From JAPORY01 sp965215385 (GTDB lineage Bacteria; Pseudomonadota; Alphaproteobacteria; Rhodobacterales; Rhodobacteraceae): 64,000 nt of DNA. Location: contig OZ244059.1 in assembly GCA_965215385.1 (NCBI GenBank), positions 2,046,001 to 2,110,000 of the forward strand, written 5' to 3'. Each line of letters starts with the position of its first letter. Within the stretch, counting starts at the first letter, position 1. Made by a program: the position numbers and the translations under genes. The notes below the pieces were generated by a model. That model was not told the DNA's origin, did not search any database, and saw only the letters and a program-made list of their open reading frames with translations. Shown piece after piece: positions 54,496-63,696 of the stretch.

Positions 54496-55467
54496 CTACT
54501 CGTGGGCTGCCGGGCGAGATAAGAGCGCGTGTATCGCCGTTGCGACGTCGGTTTCGCCGCGCACCAGTGCGGCGACAGTGGTCGTGATTGGCATATCGAA
54601 CTGCTCTGATTTTGCGACCTCCGCGATTGAAATAGAGGTTGCAACACCTTCAACAGTGTTGCTTTGATTACCGACTTTGCCAGCACCGATTGCCAGACCA
54701 AATTGATAATTCCGCGACTGTTCGGAACTACAGGTCAAGGCCAGGTCGCCGAGACCGGACAAACCATAAAGTGTTGAGGATTGGGCACCGAGGTGTTTTG
54801 CCCACCGCACAACTTCGGCAAAGCCGCGTGTCATAAGGGCGGCGCGAGCACTCTCACCGAGGCCAGCACCGATCACGGTCCCGCAAGCAATGGCAATGAC
54901 ATTCTTTAGGGCACCGCCGAGTTCAGCACCGACAATGTCGGTGGTGCGATAGATTCTGAGTGTCTCACAGGCAATCTGCTGTTGCAGAATCTCAGCGGCT
55001 TTAGGGTCCTGACACGCCAACGTCAGTGCTGTTGGCAGACCTGAGGCGACATCTCGTGCGAAACTCGGCCCGGTCAACAAGGCGACAGTTACTTGCGTGA
55101 CCGTTGAATGAATGACCCCAATTGGACCAAGATGCGTCGATAATTCTTGACCCTTGCAGCAGGCTATGAGGTGCTTGCCAACAAGAGATGCCTCAAGTTT
55201 GACAAGTAGATTGCGCAGCGATTGCATGGGTACAGCGAGTAGAAGCGTATCACTTTGAGTGGCAAATTTTGTATCGGCAGTGATCGTGACATTGTTTGGC
55301 AAGATGATGTTTGGCAAACGAGTCGGATTCATTCGGGATCCGTGCATCTCCTTCGCGTGAGATTGTGATCGAGACCACAAAGTAACGGGCTCTCTGACGC
55401 TAAGAGCACAGGCTAGCGCCGTGCCAAAAGCACCAGCACCTAATACAGAGATTCGATTGGAGCTCAT
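54496..55467 (-). CDS. gpsA: Glycerol-3-phosphate dehydrogenase [NAD(P)+]
   Basis: GpsA reduces dihydroxyacetone phosphate to sn-glycerol 3-phosphate for phospholipid synthesis. The 323-residue product from ATG 55467 has the NAD motif ISVLGAGAFGTALACAL, LTGPSFARDVASGLPTAL, and GAELGGALKNVIAIACG. It ends in TAG. In most relatives gpsA directly follows tsaD; here 3 kb with a restriction-modification pair separate them. Confidence 0.96.
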   Translation of the reverse strand: MSSNRISVLGAGAFGTALACALSVREPVTLWSRSQSHAKEMHGSRMNPTRLPNIILPNNVTITADTKFATQSDTLLLAVPMQSLRNLLVKLEASLVGKHLIACCKGQELSTHLGPIGVIHSTVTQVTVALLTGPSFARDVASGLPTALTLACQDPKAAEILQQQIACETLRIYRTTDIVGAELGGALKNVIAIACGTVIGAGLGESARAALMTRGFAEVVRWAKHLGAQSSTLYGLSGLGDLALTCSSEQSRNYQFGLAIGAGKVGNQSNTVEGVATSISIAEVAKSEQFDMPITTTVAALVRGETDVATAIHALLSRPAAHE

Positions 55468-56516
55468 TGAAACGGGGAATTGATGCCTTTTCAGAAAATA
55501 AGTGTGGCAACACAATGAGACCTATCAGGCATTCGTCAAAGCCCGAAGTCAACGCCTGAGTTTTGGAAAAATGACCCGTGATCTCATTCCTCTAGCATTA
55601 AAGCTTACCTATCTCTGTATCGGCCCAATGAGAATATCACTTTCGACGATACTGACAGCATTTTTTTGGGTGGCGAATAGGGAGAGGTACAACTTCGTTA
55701 AGAACCCCTTGCTTTGTGCAAATGACGGATCGTTTGCGCTGATATCATTTCCATTGTTGAGCATTGCCAGGGCAATCACAAGGAAAGTCGATGTTTGGCA
55801 CTTTAGAGATGTATTGATGAGCAGCATTTGGGAGTTGTCTTCGTTGTATTTTCGTTCAACAGATACGGCAGCCGTCCTAAATTGAAGGAGTTCGCCGGTG
55901 CTAATTGGGCGAATTGACAGTGCGGACCCGCCAATTAACGCAGTCGTTTCTGATCTGGGTACATCACACTTGCGGGAACATGTAGTTTCCGAGTAACTGC
56001 GTTATTGGATGGAATGTCGCGCCGTTAGCCAAGTGTTGAGAAATCGGCTCAATTTCACTAAGAATGCCATTGCTGTAAAAATTAAGGGGCACTACATTGC
56101 GATACACTGGAATTTGACAAACATTGCAGAGATCAAAAACAATACGCTCGCAGACCAGAGTTTCCCCTACCAAATGCTTGATCAGGTAAAGGTACGCGCT
56201 GAGAAGGCCATAGCTTGGCAAAAATGGGACTATGAAGCGAAGTAGTATGCGGACAGGCGGTTGAGGTGGCAAGATTTGCGAGTCAAAAAGTCTGCGATCA
56301 CTTTGGTGTCGCTTAGCAACAATATGCCCGCAAGGCAAATCCGTGCTTCTTTTGGAGATTCTCTTAAATCTTGGGGCCGACCTAATGAGCAAGTCATCAT
56401 TTTGGTAGCAATATTTCGGGACTAGGGACTAGAGGCTGAACTTGATAGACATGGTTGGTGTTGAAAATGTTTCCTAGGGGCCTCTACGACAGATGTCCCT
56501 TCATTGAGGTGAGAAA
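55468..56516. other. Gap ahead of the restriction-modification pair
   Basis: No gene is recognised. A leftward frame at 55609-55827 reads AMLNNGNDISANDPSFAQSK and ends ATQKNAVSIVESDILIGPIQ, somewhat protein-like but with no known family; a second one at 55964-56392 is even less convincing. The 18-base string TTTTTTTGGGTGGCGAAT at 55661-55678 recurs at 61979-61996. A 7-base inverted repeat, TAGAGGC (56430-56436) and GCCTCTA (56480-56486), sits in front of the methyltransferase gene and could be part of its control. Confidence 0.4.
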
Positions 56517-57302
56517 ATGACAAGCAATAATCTCTATTACAATGATAGAAATACTTGGATTTATAACACAGACTTCATTGGATTTAATGGCGTTGAAGAT
56601 GGATCGGTTGATCTAATTGTCACGTCTCCGCCATACAACGTAGACATAGCGTATGGCTCAACAGATGACGGTTGTTCGTACAAAGATTACTTGAAGTTTA
56701 CCAGTGATTGGCTGGCAACTGCATATGCACTTGCAGGAATATCCGGTCGGCTGTGTCTAAACATTCCTTTGGACAAGAACAAGGGCGGACAAAAATCTGT
56801 ATACGCCGATATTACCACCATCGCAAAGAAGATAGGCTGGAATTACCATTCCACAGTAATTTGGAACGAAGGCAATATATCACGGAGAACAGCATGGGGT
56901 TCATGGCTGTCCGCATCAGCCCCGTATGTGATCGCCCCTGTAGAGGTCATTGTAATTTTATACAAGGAACGCTGGAAAAAAGACAAAGGAGTAAGTGATA
57001 TTTCACGAGATGAATTCATGGCTTGGACAAATGGAGTTTGGCAATTCAATGGTCAAAACAAGAAAGGAGCGGGCGGTCATCCAGCAGCATTTCCGATTGA
57101 ACTTCCAAAGCGATGTATAAGGTTATTCAGTTATGTTGGAGACACGGTTCTTGATCCCTTTCTCGGCAGTGGATCTACATTGCTGGCGGCACATTTGAAT
57201 AACAGATGCGGAGTCGGTGTTGAGGTAGACGCTGGTTATTGCGACATCGCGGTTAAGAGATATGAGGGAATTCAGAAGCAAGCGGAGTTCGTTTTTGCAT
57301 GA
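56517..57302 (+). CDS. DNA methyltransferase of a type II restriction-modification system
   Basis: The 261-residue protein is a beta-class amino-methyltransferase: the catalytic motif VTSPPYN at 35-41 comes first, then HPAAFPIELPKR at 188-199 and the SAM motif DPFLGSGST at 213-221. The SPPY form suggests N4-cytosine or N6-adenine methylation. GAGGTGAG precedes the ATG. A sample line has about 28% GC (17 of 60), far below the core genes, indicating transfer. The endonuclease gene overlaps its end by four bases. Confidence 0.92.
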   Translation: MTSNNLYYNDRNTWIYNTDFIGFNGVEDGSVDLIVTSPPYNVDIAYGSTDDGCSYKDYLKFTSDWLATAYALAGISGRLCLNIPLDKNKGGQKSVYADITTIAKKIGWNYHSTVIWNEGNISRRTAWGSWLSASAPYVIAPVEVIVILYKERWKKDKGVSDISRDEFMAWTNGVWQFNGQNKKGAGGHPAAFPIELPKRCIRLFSYVGDTVLDPFLGSGSTLLAAHLNNRCGVGVEVDAGYCDIAVKRYEGIQKQAEFVFA

Positions 57303-57880
57303 GCCTCTCACAGAAAGATTTGTTGATTGAGTTTTACAGCAAGAACCCTAATCGTGATATATCTCATGCTGAAATTGTAGACTGGGCAAGCGAGGAATGG
57401 GAAAGAAGAACTGGCAAAAAGTTCCGAGACCCCGACAGGGCGATTCGCAAGCTATACCAGGAAGGCTTTCTGATTAAGGTCAAGAAGGGAGTTTACAGGT
57501 ACGATCCGGATCACGCCTATTCTCTAAGGCAAGAGGATTTTTCGTCAGCCCAAAAGACAGAAATTTTTGAGAGAGATGGCTATCGGTGCGTAATCTGCGG
57601 GCAGGGGAAAAAAGACGGATTAGAATTACACGCGGACCATATCAAGCCGAAAGAACTTGGTGGCAAGGCGATTATCGAAAACGGTCAAACGCTTTGTTCT
57701 CGCCACAACATTATGAAGAAGGACTTGAAACAAACGGAGACAGGCAAGCGGATGTTTATAAGACTCCTAAAACTGAGTAGAAAGGAAAAAGACGAATCGC
57801 TCGAATTATTTTGTACAGAGGTTCTGGAGACCTACGAAAAGCACAATATTAACAGTCACATTAAGTGGAAAGGTGAGTAA
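57299..57880 (+). CDS. HNH restriction endonuclease
   Basis: The 193-residue product has an N-terminal winged-helix-like part (DRAIRKLYQEGFLIKVKKGV at about 46-65) and a C-terminal HNH nuclease: CVICG (97-101), LHADHIKP with His111 and the DH pair 113-114, and LCSRHN (132-137). Paired Cys residues would hold a zinc. The ATGA overlap with a solitary methyltransferase makes it the likely cognate restriction enzyme. Recognition sequence is unknown. Confidence 0.88.
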   Translation: MSLSQKDLLIEFYSKNPNRDISHAEIVDWASEEWERRTGKKFRDPDRAIRKLYQEGFLIKVKKGVYRYDPDHAYSLRQEDFSSAQKTEIFERDGYRCVICGQGKKDGLELHADHIKPKELGGKAIIENGQTLCSRHNIMKKDLKQTETGKRMFIRLLKLSRKEKDESLELFCTEVLETYEKHNINSHIKWKGE

Positions 57881-58437
57881 GTTCGTAGACGGAAAACTAG
57901 GATGTGAACCCGAGTCATAGTCAAACGGCAAAGGCGGTTTAGTAGATTACCGATTAGGTCGAAAGTGCACCTACACAGCAGGGCTAGGTCAACTATCCAC
58001 CTAGGTTCCGGAAACGGCTCAAAACAGCCAATAGAAATTCGCTAGAACGGATTCCTGAGCAATCAAGAAAATTCGTGGAGCGATTAGGGAGAAACAAGCG
58101 ACTGAATTTTGACAAGAGGCCTTTTTGTCATCTGATTTCACGTGCTTATGGACGAAATGTGTTTCATCTGGTCAAAATTCGACTGTAGCCAGAATAGTGG
58201 TGCTTCAGCTTTGATCGAAAAGGCTTTGACGCTATTCGTATTCATTAGTGAGGTAGAATTTGCACTTGATCTGAAATTTGTTTCGAGAAATTGAACTTGG
58301 GGATCATTGTAGTTAATCATCGGGGAGAAATTACTTTGAAGTTACAATTTGTGTTGAACCTTACTTGGCACTTCTAGCAACTCCGGATTGTCCTTAATCC
58401 TTTCAATAATTTTATTGCCAGAGGGAATGAGTTTCGA
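57881..58437. other. Non-coding gap after the restriction-modification pair
   Basis: No gene, RNA or repeat is supported in these 557 bases. Short frames such as a leftward one at 58138-58320 lack any family pattern. Composition is moderately AT-rich. Confidence 0.4.
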
Positions 58438-59568
58438 TTACGCTTTGGCACCTTTGCGGCCGGAACCCAAAATGGCCGCAGTTCTCGTGTCCAAAGGCCA
58501 CCGTGGTCGGGCTGACAGGTCAAGCCCATCTTGGTGACCGTACAAGTAGGATATCCCACCAGCGTACGCGATCATTGCCGCATTATCGGTACATAATGAC
58601 CTCGGAGGAGCGATAAATCTTGCGCCCATCTCAGCGGTAACATCGCTGAGTTGCTGACGAAGCATCGCATTTGCGGCGACGCCTCCCGCCACCGCGAGCA
58701 CTGGCTGTTTAGGATTCAATCGTCGCAAAGCTGTTAGTGCGCGTCGAGATTTTGCGGCGAGAACATCAGCCACCGCCGTCTGGAAGGCAGCGGCAAGATC
58801 GGCGCGATCGGTATCAGTGACGCTAGAGGACTCACCCGCCAGCCGCTCATAGGTTCGCACCACCGCCGTCTTTAGGCCTGAGAACGATAGGTTGCAGTCA
58901 TCTCGGTCAATGAGTGGGCGCGGCAAGGGAAACCGATTGGCGTTAGCGGCCAACGCCAAGTGCTCAATCGCGGGCCCACCGGGTTGCGATAAGCCCAACA
59001 ACCGAGCAATCTTGTCAAAAGCTTCGCCGGGAGAATCATCAATTGTTCCCCCGAGCCGCTCAAAATTTGCAAAACCGTTAACTACTAGGAATTGGCAATG
59101 TCCTCCAGAAGCCAAAAGCAGTAGATAAGGGAACGCAAGTTCATCCGAGATTTTTGGGGATAAGGCATGCCCAGCCAGATGATTCACACCAACAAGGGGA
59201 AGGGCTCGGGCTGCGCACAAGCCTTTGGCAAACATTATACCTGCCAACAGACCGCCGATGAGACCGGGACCAGCGGTGACCGCTATCGCATCAATCTGCG
59301 CTAGGGATTTTTTCCCTTGATCAAGTGCCAGCTGTGTGCAGACGTCAAGTCTTTCGGTATGAGACCTAGCGGCGATCTCTGGCACTATGCCGCCGTATGG
59401 CGCATGTAAGTCTAATTGGTCGAATACCAGCGAGGAAAGGATCTCGGATGAACCGTCTGTCGAAACCCGCACCACGGCGGCGGCAGTATCATCGCAACTG
59501 CTCTCAAGGCCCAATATGGTAATGGTCTTCGACAAAGATTTATTCGCCCTCAATTTCCGCCGGGTCAC
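58438..59568 (-). CDS. tsaD: tRNA N6-adenosine threonylcarbamoyltransferase TsaD
   Basis: TsaD transfers the threonylcarbamoyl group to A37 of tRNAs reading ANN codons. The 376-residue product has TILGLESSCDDTAAAVV, the metal-binding HLAGHALSP, LLASGGHCQFLVV, and DDSPGEAFDKIARLLGL. N-terminus is about 17 residues longer than usual, so a later start is possible. It is divergent from hemD with 45 bases between, where hemC is commonly found. Confidence 0.95.
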   Translation of the reverse strand: MTRRKLRANKSLSKTITILGLESSCDDTAAAVVRVSTDGSSEILSSLVFDQLDLHAPYGGIVPEIAARSHTERLDVCTQLALDQGKKSLAQIDAIAVTAGPGLIGGLLAGIMFAKGLCAARALPLVGVNHLAGHALSPKISDELAFPYLLLLASGGHCQFLVVNGFANFERLGGTIDDSPGEAFDKIARLLGLSQPGGPAIEHLALAANANRFPLPRPLIDRDDCNLSFSGLKTAVVRTYERLAGESSSVTDTDRADLAAAFQTAVADVLAAKSRRALTALRRLNPKQPVLAVAGGVAANAMLRQQLSDVTAEMGARFIAPPRSLCTDNAAMIAYAGGISYLYGHQDGLDLSARPRWPLDTRTAAILGSGRKGAKA

Positions 59569-59613
59569 TCAACGATCACCATTTCGCCAAAATCAAAACA
59601 ATGCAGTAGGGAA

Positions 59614-60330
59614 ATGACGGCACAAAAACCACTCCTATTAATAACCCGTCCTTTGGATGCGGGGCAAAGGTTCGTTCGGTCATTGCCAGAAGAAATCATG
59701 GCGGCAACTTCAGTTATTTATGCGCCGCTAATCAAGATAAAATCTCTCGAGAAGGATGTCGATACAGCTGGATATCAGGGGCTAATCTTTACCTCTAGTA
59801 ACGGCGTTCGACATTCTGGGGTGCCGAATTATGAATCTCGAATAACCGCCTATTGTGTCGGGCGAACAACAACTGAAGTCGCCCGAGAAGCGGGTTGGAA
59901 AGCAATCTACACTGGCGCTAACGCAGCCGAGCTTGTTGCTCGTCTGTCTCATCGCCAGCCCCCCGGACCGCTGCTTCATCTCCGTGGCCAACTGACCGTT
60001 GGGAATATCGCAAGTAGTTTAACCAAAGCTGGGGTAACCACAGCGGAACTCATTGTTTACGACCAATTGCCTTTGCCCATATCTGATGCGGTTAGACGAA
60101 CAATCGAGTCAGCAAAGCACGTCATTGCGCCATTGTTCTCACAACGAACCGCTGAACTGTTGGCGGCGGAAAATCTTACCACTCGAATGTATGTGGTGGC
60201 ACTAAGCTGTGCCATCAGTCAGCCGCTTCTCTCCATGAACTGTCAACAGATTGCTGTGGCAAAAGAACCAACACGCGACGCCGTGATCGAAGTGCTTTTG
60301 GATTTTGTCCGCTCACTGCCAAGCAGTTGA
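59614..60330 (+). CDS. hemD: Uroporphyrinogen-III synthase
   Basis: HemD closes hydroxymethylbilane to uroporphyrinogen III in heme synthesis. The 238-residue product has the two-lobed family layout with LLITRPLDAGQRFVRSLP, the central LIFTSSNGVRH, and the second-lobe pieces LLHLRGQLTVGNIASSLTKA and VVALSCAISQ. HemD sequences vary strongly, but these elements and the position beside tsaD fit. HemC, which makes its substrate, is not adjacent. Confidence 0.85.
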   Translation: MTAQKPLLLITRPLDAGQRFVRSLPEEIMAATSVIYAPLIKIKSLEKDVDTAGYQGLIFTSSNGVRHSGVPNYESRITAYCVGRTTTEVAREAGWKAIYTGANAAELVARLSHRQPPGPLLHLRGQLTVGNIASSLTKAGVTTAELIVYDQLPLPISDAVRRTIESAKHVIAPLFSQRTAELLAAENLTTRMYVVALSCAISQPLLSMNCQQIAVAKEPTRDAVIEVLLDFVRSLPSS

Positions 60331-60336
60331 TATTGG

Positions 60337-60840
60337 ATGGTTATCCGAGCTTGGCGCAGAAACTGCTCAGGATCCTCTCCGGCTACGATGGAATTTGAAA
60401 CGATATCAAAGACGTTAACTGTAGCGACCTGCAATCATCCGGGCTTCAAACTGCAATCATCGACTGCGGATGCAGAATTAAAGGCGGTCTTTTCTACAGG
60501 AGCTACGCAAGGTATTTCAGGAACAATTGACAAATTTGATCTCGAAGGTCAATCTGGAGACCCAAATTGGAGCGTAGAGTTGGGAAGACTTGGTTTTGGC
60601 ACAACCGAACTCGTTAATAGAGAAGGTAACGATGATACAGTCCATACTCTGTGGTCAGTCAATAAAAATTCTGATGGAATTAAGATTGACGATTCTTCAA
60701 GAGCTGGCGATTGGAACGTACAGCTCCTAGACGACACCACCGATAAAACAAACATTCCGACAACCGCTATTGGAACCTTTCGTTCGCATTTTGCAACACA
60801 AGGAAAAATGGAAGGTGCGTTTGGAACTCATTCCAAATAA
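60337..60840 (+). pseudogene. C-terminal fragment of a TbpB-like surface lipoprotein
   Basis: From about residue 38 this 167-residue frame reads like the C-terminal beta-barrel of transferrin-binding-protein-B-like lipoproteins: ADAELKAVFSTGATQGISGT, SGDPNWSVELGRLGF, TAIGTFRSHF and GKMEGAFGTHSK. The order of GTI, a W-V-L strand and GTF...GAFG is typical of the fold. The first 37 residues have no relation and there is no signal peptide, so the gene has lost its 5' part. A strong terminator follows. It starts six bases after hemD, where mitofilin-type genes are often found. Confidence 0.6.
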
Positions 60841-60860
60841 CCGACTATATAACACTCAAC

Positions 60861-60888
60861 AAAAAGGGCGGCCTTGGCCGCCTTTTTT
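60861..60888 (+). terminator. Strong intrinsic terminator
   Basis: GGCGGCC (60867-60873) and GGCCGCC (60876-60882) form a perfect 7-base stem with a two-base loop, flanked by five A and six T residues. It lies just after the TbpB-like fragment and works rightward; the A-run could make it bidirectional. Confidence 0.85.
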
Positions 60889-61123
60889 CATGGGATTTAA
60901 CCCTTTACAAGCACTATAAAAGATCACAAATAAAAGCGGTTTAAAAAACTCCCTCTACTTGTCGTTTTTGCTGGCGAAGATTTGCGATGGATGGTATAAA
61001 ATTGCAGAATCTGGAGTAGTGGACGGAAAATCTAGTTGTATTTGATGTTCCGCGCTTGACACCTGAATGCCCATCGGATCCTGCCTCGTTGACGGACGGG
61101 AATTGGGAGATTAGGGTACGAAC

Positions 61124-61369
61124 ATGGAGAACGAACAGAAGAACGCGATCGCGATTGCCGAGATCAAGGGCGAGATGAAAGCGATCCGTGCGGAGTATGA
61201 GGCCATGGAATCACGGATTGATTCGAGTTTAACTCAGATGCGCGCCGATATGGAGAAACGCGACAAGGAGGCCGCCAACCGCGAAACCCGGTTGATCCTC
61301 GCCGTCGCGCTCATTGTCGGCATCGGCCTGACGATCTTCGGGTTCCTCACCACACCCCCCACACCCTGA
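61124..61369 (+). CDS. Small coiled-coil protein with a C-terminal membrane anchor (copy 1)
   Basis: The 81-residue product has a charged coiled-coil (about 5-56: EIKGEMKAIRAEYEAMESRI, QMRADMEKRDKEAANRE) and one membrane helix at the end (LILAVALIVGIGLTIFGFL). A second gene of the same design lies convergent at 61631-61879. They share M-K-x-I/M-x-AEY and DMxKRDxExAxR. The layout recalls XhlA- or CCDC90-type small proteins, but no function can be assigned. Confidence 0.6.
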   Translation: MENEQKNAIAIAEIKGEMKAIRAEYEAMESRIDSSLTQMRADMEKRDKEAANRETRLILAVALIVGIGLTIFGFLTTPPTP

Positions 61370-61471
61370 ACGCCAGGTATCCAATTGATCCGGCCCGTTT
61401 CCCCGGAATTTATAGTCCATTGGGTCGATTCAGGTTGGATACAGAATACGGCGTTACGGCCAAATTAAGCT

Positions 61472-61577
61472 CCCGCTTTCAACACTGAAGCGCAACACTA
61501 GGCTTTTTTCACCCGCCCTCAGTATTTTCTGAACTGGTGAGCAGCCGCCGGGTTTATCAGGAATGGTTCGCTGTGTC
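61472..61577. repeat. Diverged dispersed repeat, copy B
   Basis: This is the partner of 12349-12455, same orientation, with CCCGCTTTCAACACTGAAG at the left and GAATGGTTCGCTGTGT at the right. Here it lies between the two related coiled-coil membrane protein genes. Confidence 0.6.
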
Positions 61578-61630
61578 GAGACAAACCTGACCGATGCGAT
61601 GCGAACCCGTAATGGCAAGCCGGGCCGGTA

Positions 61631-61879
61631 TCAGTTGCCGAGCAAAATGGCAAGATTGGCAAGGGCATCCGAATTGGACAGGATCGGAATGATGATAATC
61701 GCCGCAATGAACAAACTGACGACCCAGCGCTGATTGTCTCTGTCGCGCTTGGCACTCTCGGCATCCCGCTTGGCCATGTCTTCCGCGAGGCGGGCAATGT
61801 CGGTGCGGTATTCCGCCTGCATCGTTTTCATCCGTTCCTCCAGCCGGGCCACGCGCTCGCGCCAGTCATCTGAAGCCAC
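61631..61879 (-). CDS. Small coiled-coil protein with a C-terminal membrane anchor (copy 2)
   Basis: The 82-residue product has a coiled coil (RERVARLEERMKTMQAEYRT, RLAEDMAKRDAESAKRDRD) and a membrane helix (VVSLFIAAIIIIPIL) followed by about 15 residues. It is related in layout and in part in sequence to the protein at 61124-61369. The two genes converge on a dispersed repeat. Function unknown. Confidence 0.6.
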   Translation of the reverse strand: MASDDWRERVARLEERMKTMQAEYRTDIARLAEDMAKRDAESAKRDRDNQRWVVSLFIAAIIIIPILSNSDALANLAILLGN

Positions 61880-62061
61880 GGCCTTGCTCTGTCTTTGTTA
61901 TAACATCAATAAACACGATAGCCTATCAGCGTAATAAACTCAATCCCATAAAAAGGTCTACCAGCAATTCCCGTTCGCTTTTTTTGGGTGGCGAATGATC
62001 GAGCATTTTGACGCTCGAACGCCTGATCCCTTTTGACAGCAGATCCCAACCCTCGGATTAA

Positions 62062-62175
62062 AAAGTGACCCGCATGCTCAAGGATGGCCAGTCCATTCGC
62101 GCCATCGCCCGCCATTTCAATGTCGGCGTCGCCACCATCGACAGGATCAAAAACACACCCCACGCACGCAACTGA
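62062..62175 (+). pseudogene. Scrap of a resolvase/invertase: C-terminal helix-turn-helix only
   Basis: The frame reads MLKDGQSIRAIARHFNVGVA then TIDRIKNTPHARN and stops at TGA 62173-62175. The pattern LxxGxSIRxIAxxFxVGxxTIxRI is the DNA-binding domain at the end of serine recombinases of the Hin/resolvase kind. A stop codon precedes it and the catalytic domain is missing. It lies 280 bases from the intact transposase gene. Confidence 0.6.
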
Positions 62176-62457
62176 AATCTTGCCGTCTTTCACCCCCTTC
62201 GTGCGTAATCGGCCTATTACTTCGAGTCTTTTGTTGGGAAACAAAATATTATGATCAGAGCCGCTTGCAAAAATAATGGTGGAGAGCGATGGGCGAGTAA
62301 CAGCTATAGCCAGCCAATACAAAATCCAGGGTTGCGCCGCATTTTTTCGACAAAATCGGCTGGTTCCCACGAAGTGCTCGCCCTTTTTCTCACCACCGCG
62401 CACGCCAACGCGGCGCTCAAGCAAAGGCCAGAACGCGACGCACGGCGGTGAGAAGGG

Positions 62458-63603
62458 TTAGATGTGAAGGCGGAGCCGTTGCTCAACGGTTAAGGCCAAG
62501 ATGCCGAAGAAGAGATGACACGCGACCTTTGTTGCGCCCTGAACCCGAATATGGCGACCGCCATAACGATCTTTGAGAGCTCCATTTACCCGTTCGACAC
62601 TGGAACGCTGTTTAAAGCGTTCCTTGGCTGGATCCACTTGACCAGCCACGCTTCGTGCCTGGGCCTCGGCGGCCAGCCGTTGCTTGCGCGCCCGATCGCG
62701 ACGGGGATTAGGATCAATGAGAGCGACAGGTCCTCGCTGCTTAGCATACTGATAGATTTCCGAACAATCGTAAGCCGCATCCATGAGTTCATAACAGTAG
62801 TCCACCCGACGGTTGGTCATCGCCGCCAGCGGCAGTGAGGCCTGACTGTCGTGCAGCGAGGCTGAGGTGAGAAGACCACTGATGGGAATGTCACCATCGG
62901 ACACATCAAGGTGAAACTTGTAACCCTGCCAACTAGTCTGATGGCCTTTGGCGTTGCGTTTGGTGCCAATATCACCGACCTTAGGGAGATCGGCGATCAC
63001 TTGTTCGAGCGACAGTCCACCGTTCAATTGGCGGTCAAGACGCCGTGGCTCTTTGGGTCTGGCCTCGCCTTTTCGGGGTCTTCCGCGCTTGCGGGGGGTC
63101 TTCGGTTTTGATACCTTGGCCTTGGCCGTTGGCTTTTCCCGCGCCGCAATCGCCGTCGAATCGCGAGAAATATGTCCGACAAGCGATTCCGCCAAGGCAC
63201 CTTTAATCAGCGCCTTATGCATCCGCTCGGGAAGTGCCATTTCGGCAAACCAAGCAAAGGCGCGCGAAAAAGTCGCCTCACTCGGGATCGCACCGACACG
63301 CTCCCAACCGCAAAGCCGCCGCAGTTTCGGGTCACACTGCAGACGGTCGATCAACGCCCGCGTGGTCGGTAAGTCCCAAACCGCCTTGGCGATGAAGGCC
63401 CGCGCTAAAGCCCGGCGATCCGCAAGCGGCCGACCACGACCGGACGAATGCGTCTGGATAAACGTCTCAACCGGCTTCATATCCAGAACCGCGACAAAAC
63501 GCTGGTGGTTCTCGGTCAAGCGGCCGAGGTCCTCAGCGAGATTGGGGAATAATTCCCCTTGAAATCGATTCCAGATACCGGCTATAGTGTTTGTTAAGGG
63601 CAT
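62458..63603 (-). CDS. IS5-superfamily DDE transposase
   Basis: The 381-residue protein is an apparently intact DDE transposase with an N-terminal DUF772-like helical region (GRPLADRRALARAFIAKAVW) and the catalytic core. The likely acidic residues are Asp148 (in ISRDSTAI), Asp275 or Asp279 (in MDAAYDCS) and Glu337 (in SSVERVNGALKDRYGG). A basic insert rich in Lys and Arg (160-190) follows the first Asp. The element's right end at 63697-63737 is recognised; I found no matching inverted end to the left, so the element may be truncated there. Confidence 0.85.
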   Translation of the reverse strand: MPLTNTIAGIWNRFQGELFPNLAEDLGRLTENHQRFVAVLDMKPVETFIQTHSSGRGRPLADRRALARAFIAKAVWDLPTTRALIDRLQCDPKLRRLCGWERVGAIPSEATFSRAFAWFAEMALPERMHKALIKGALAESLVGHISRDSTAIAAREKPTAKAKVSKPKTPRKRGRPRKGEARPKEPRRLDRQLNGGLSLEQVIADLPKVGDIGTKRNAKGHQTSWQGYKFHLDVSDGDIPISGLLTSASLHDSQASLPLAAMTNRRVDYCYELMDAAYDCSEIYQYAKQRGPVALIDPNPRRDRARKQRLAAEAQARSVAGQVDPAKERFKQRSSVERVNGALKDRYGGRHIRVQGATKVACHLFFGILALTVEQRLRLHI

Positions 63604-63696
63604 GGGACAACCTCCTCTGTATTTTGTGTTGTATACAGTCTAATATACAAACGGCTGTCTCATGTCCACCGTTTTCATAAAAAATCGCCTGTTTTC

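Noticed and set aside
55502..55885. Rightward open frame of 127 codons before the restriction-modification pair
   Set aside because: It has no ribosome site and no known pattern; the opposite strand looks at least as protein-like, so neither was called.
61906..62424. Leftward open frame of 172 codons
   Set aside because: The opposite strand carries a recognisable resolvase helix-turn-helix; the leftward translation has no protein-family features.
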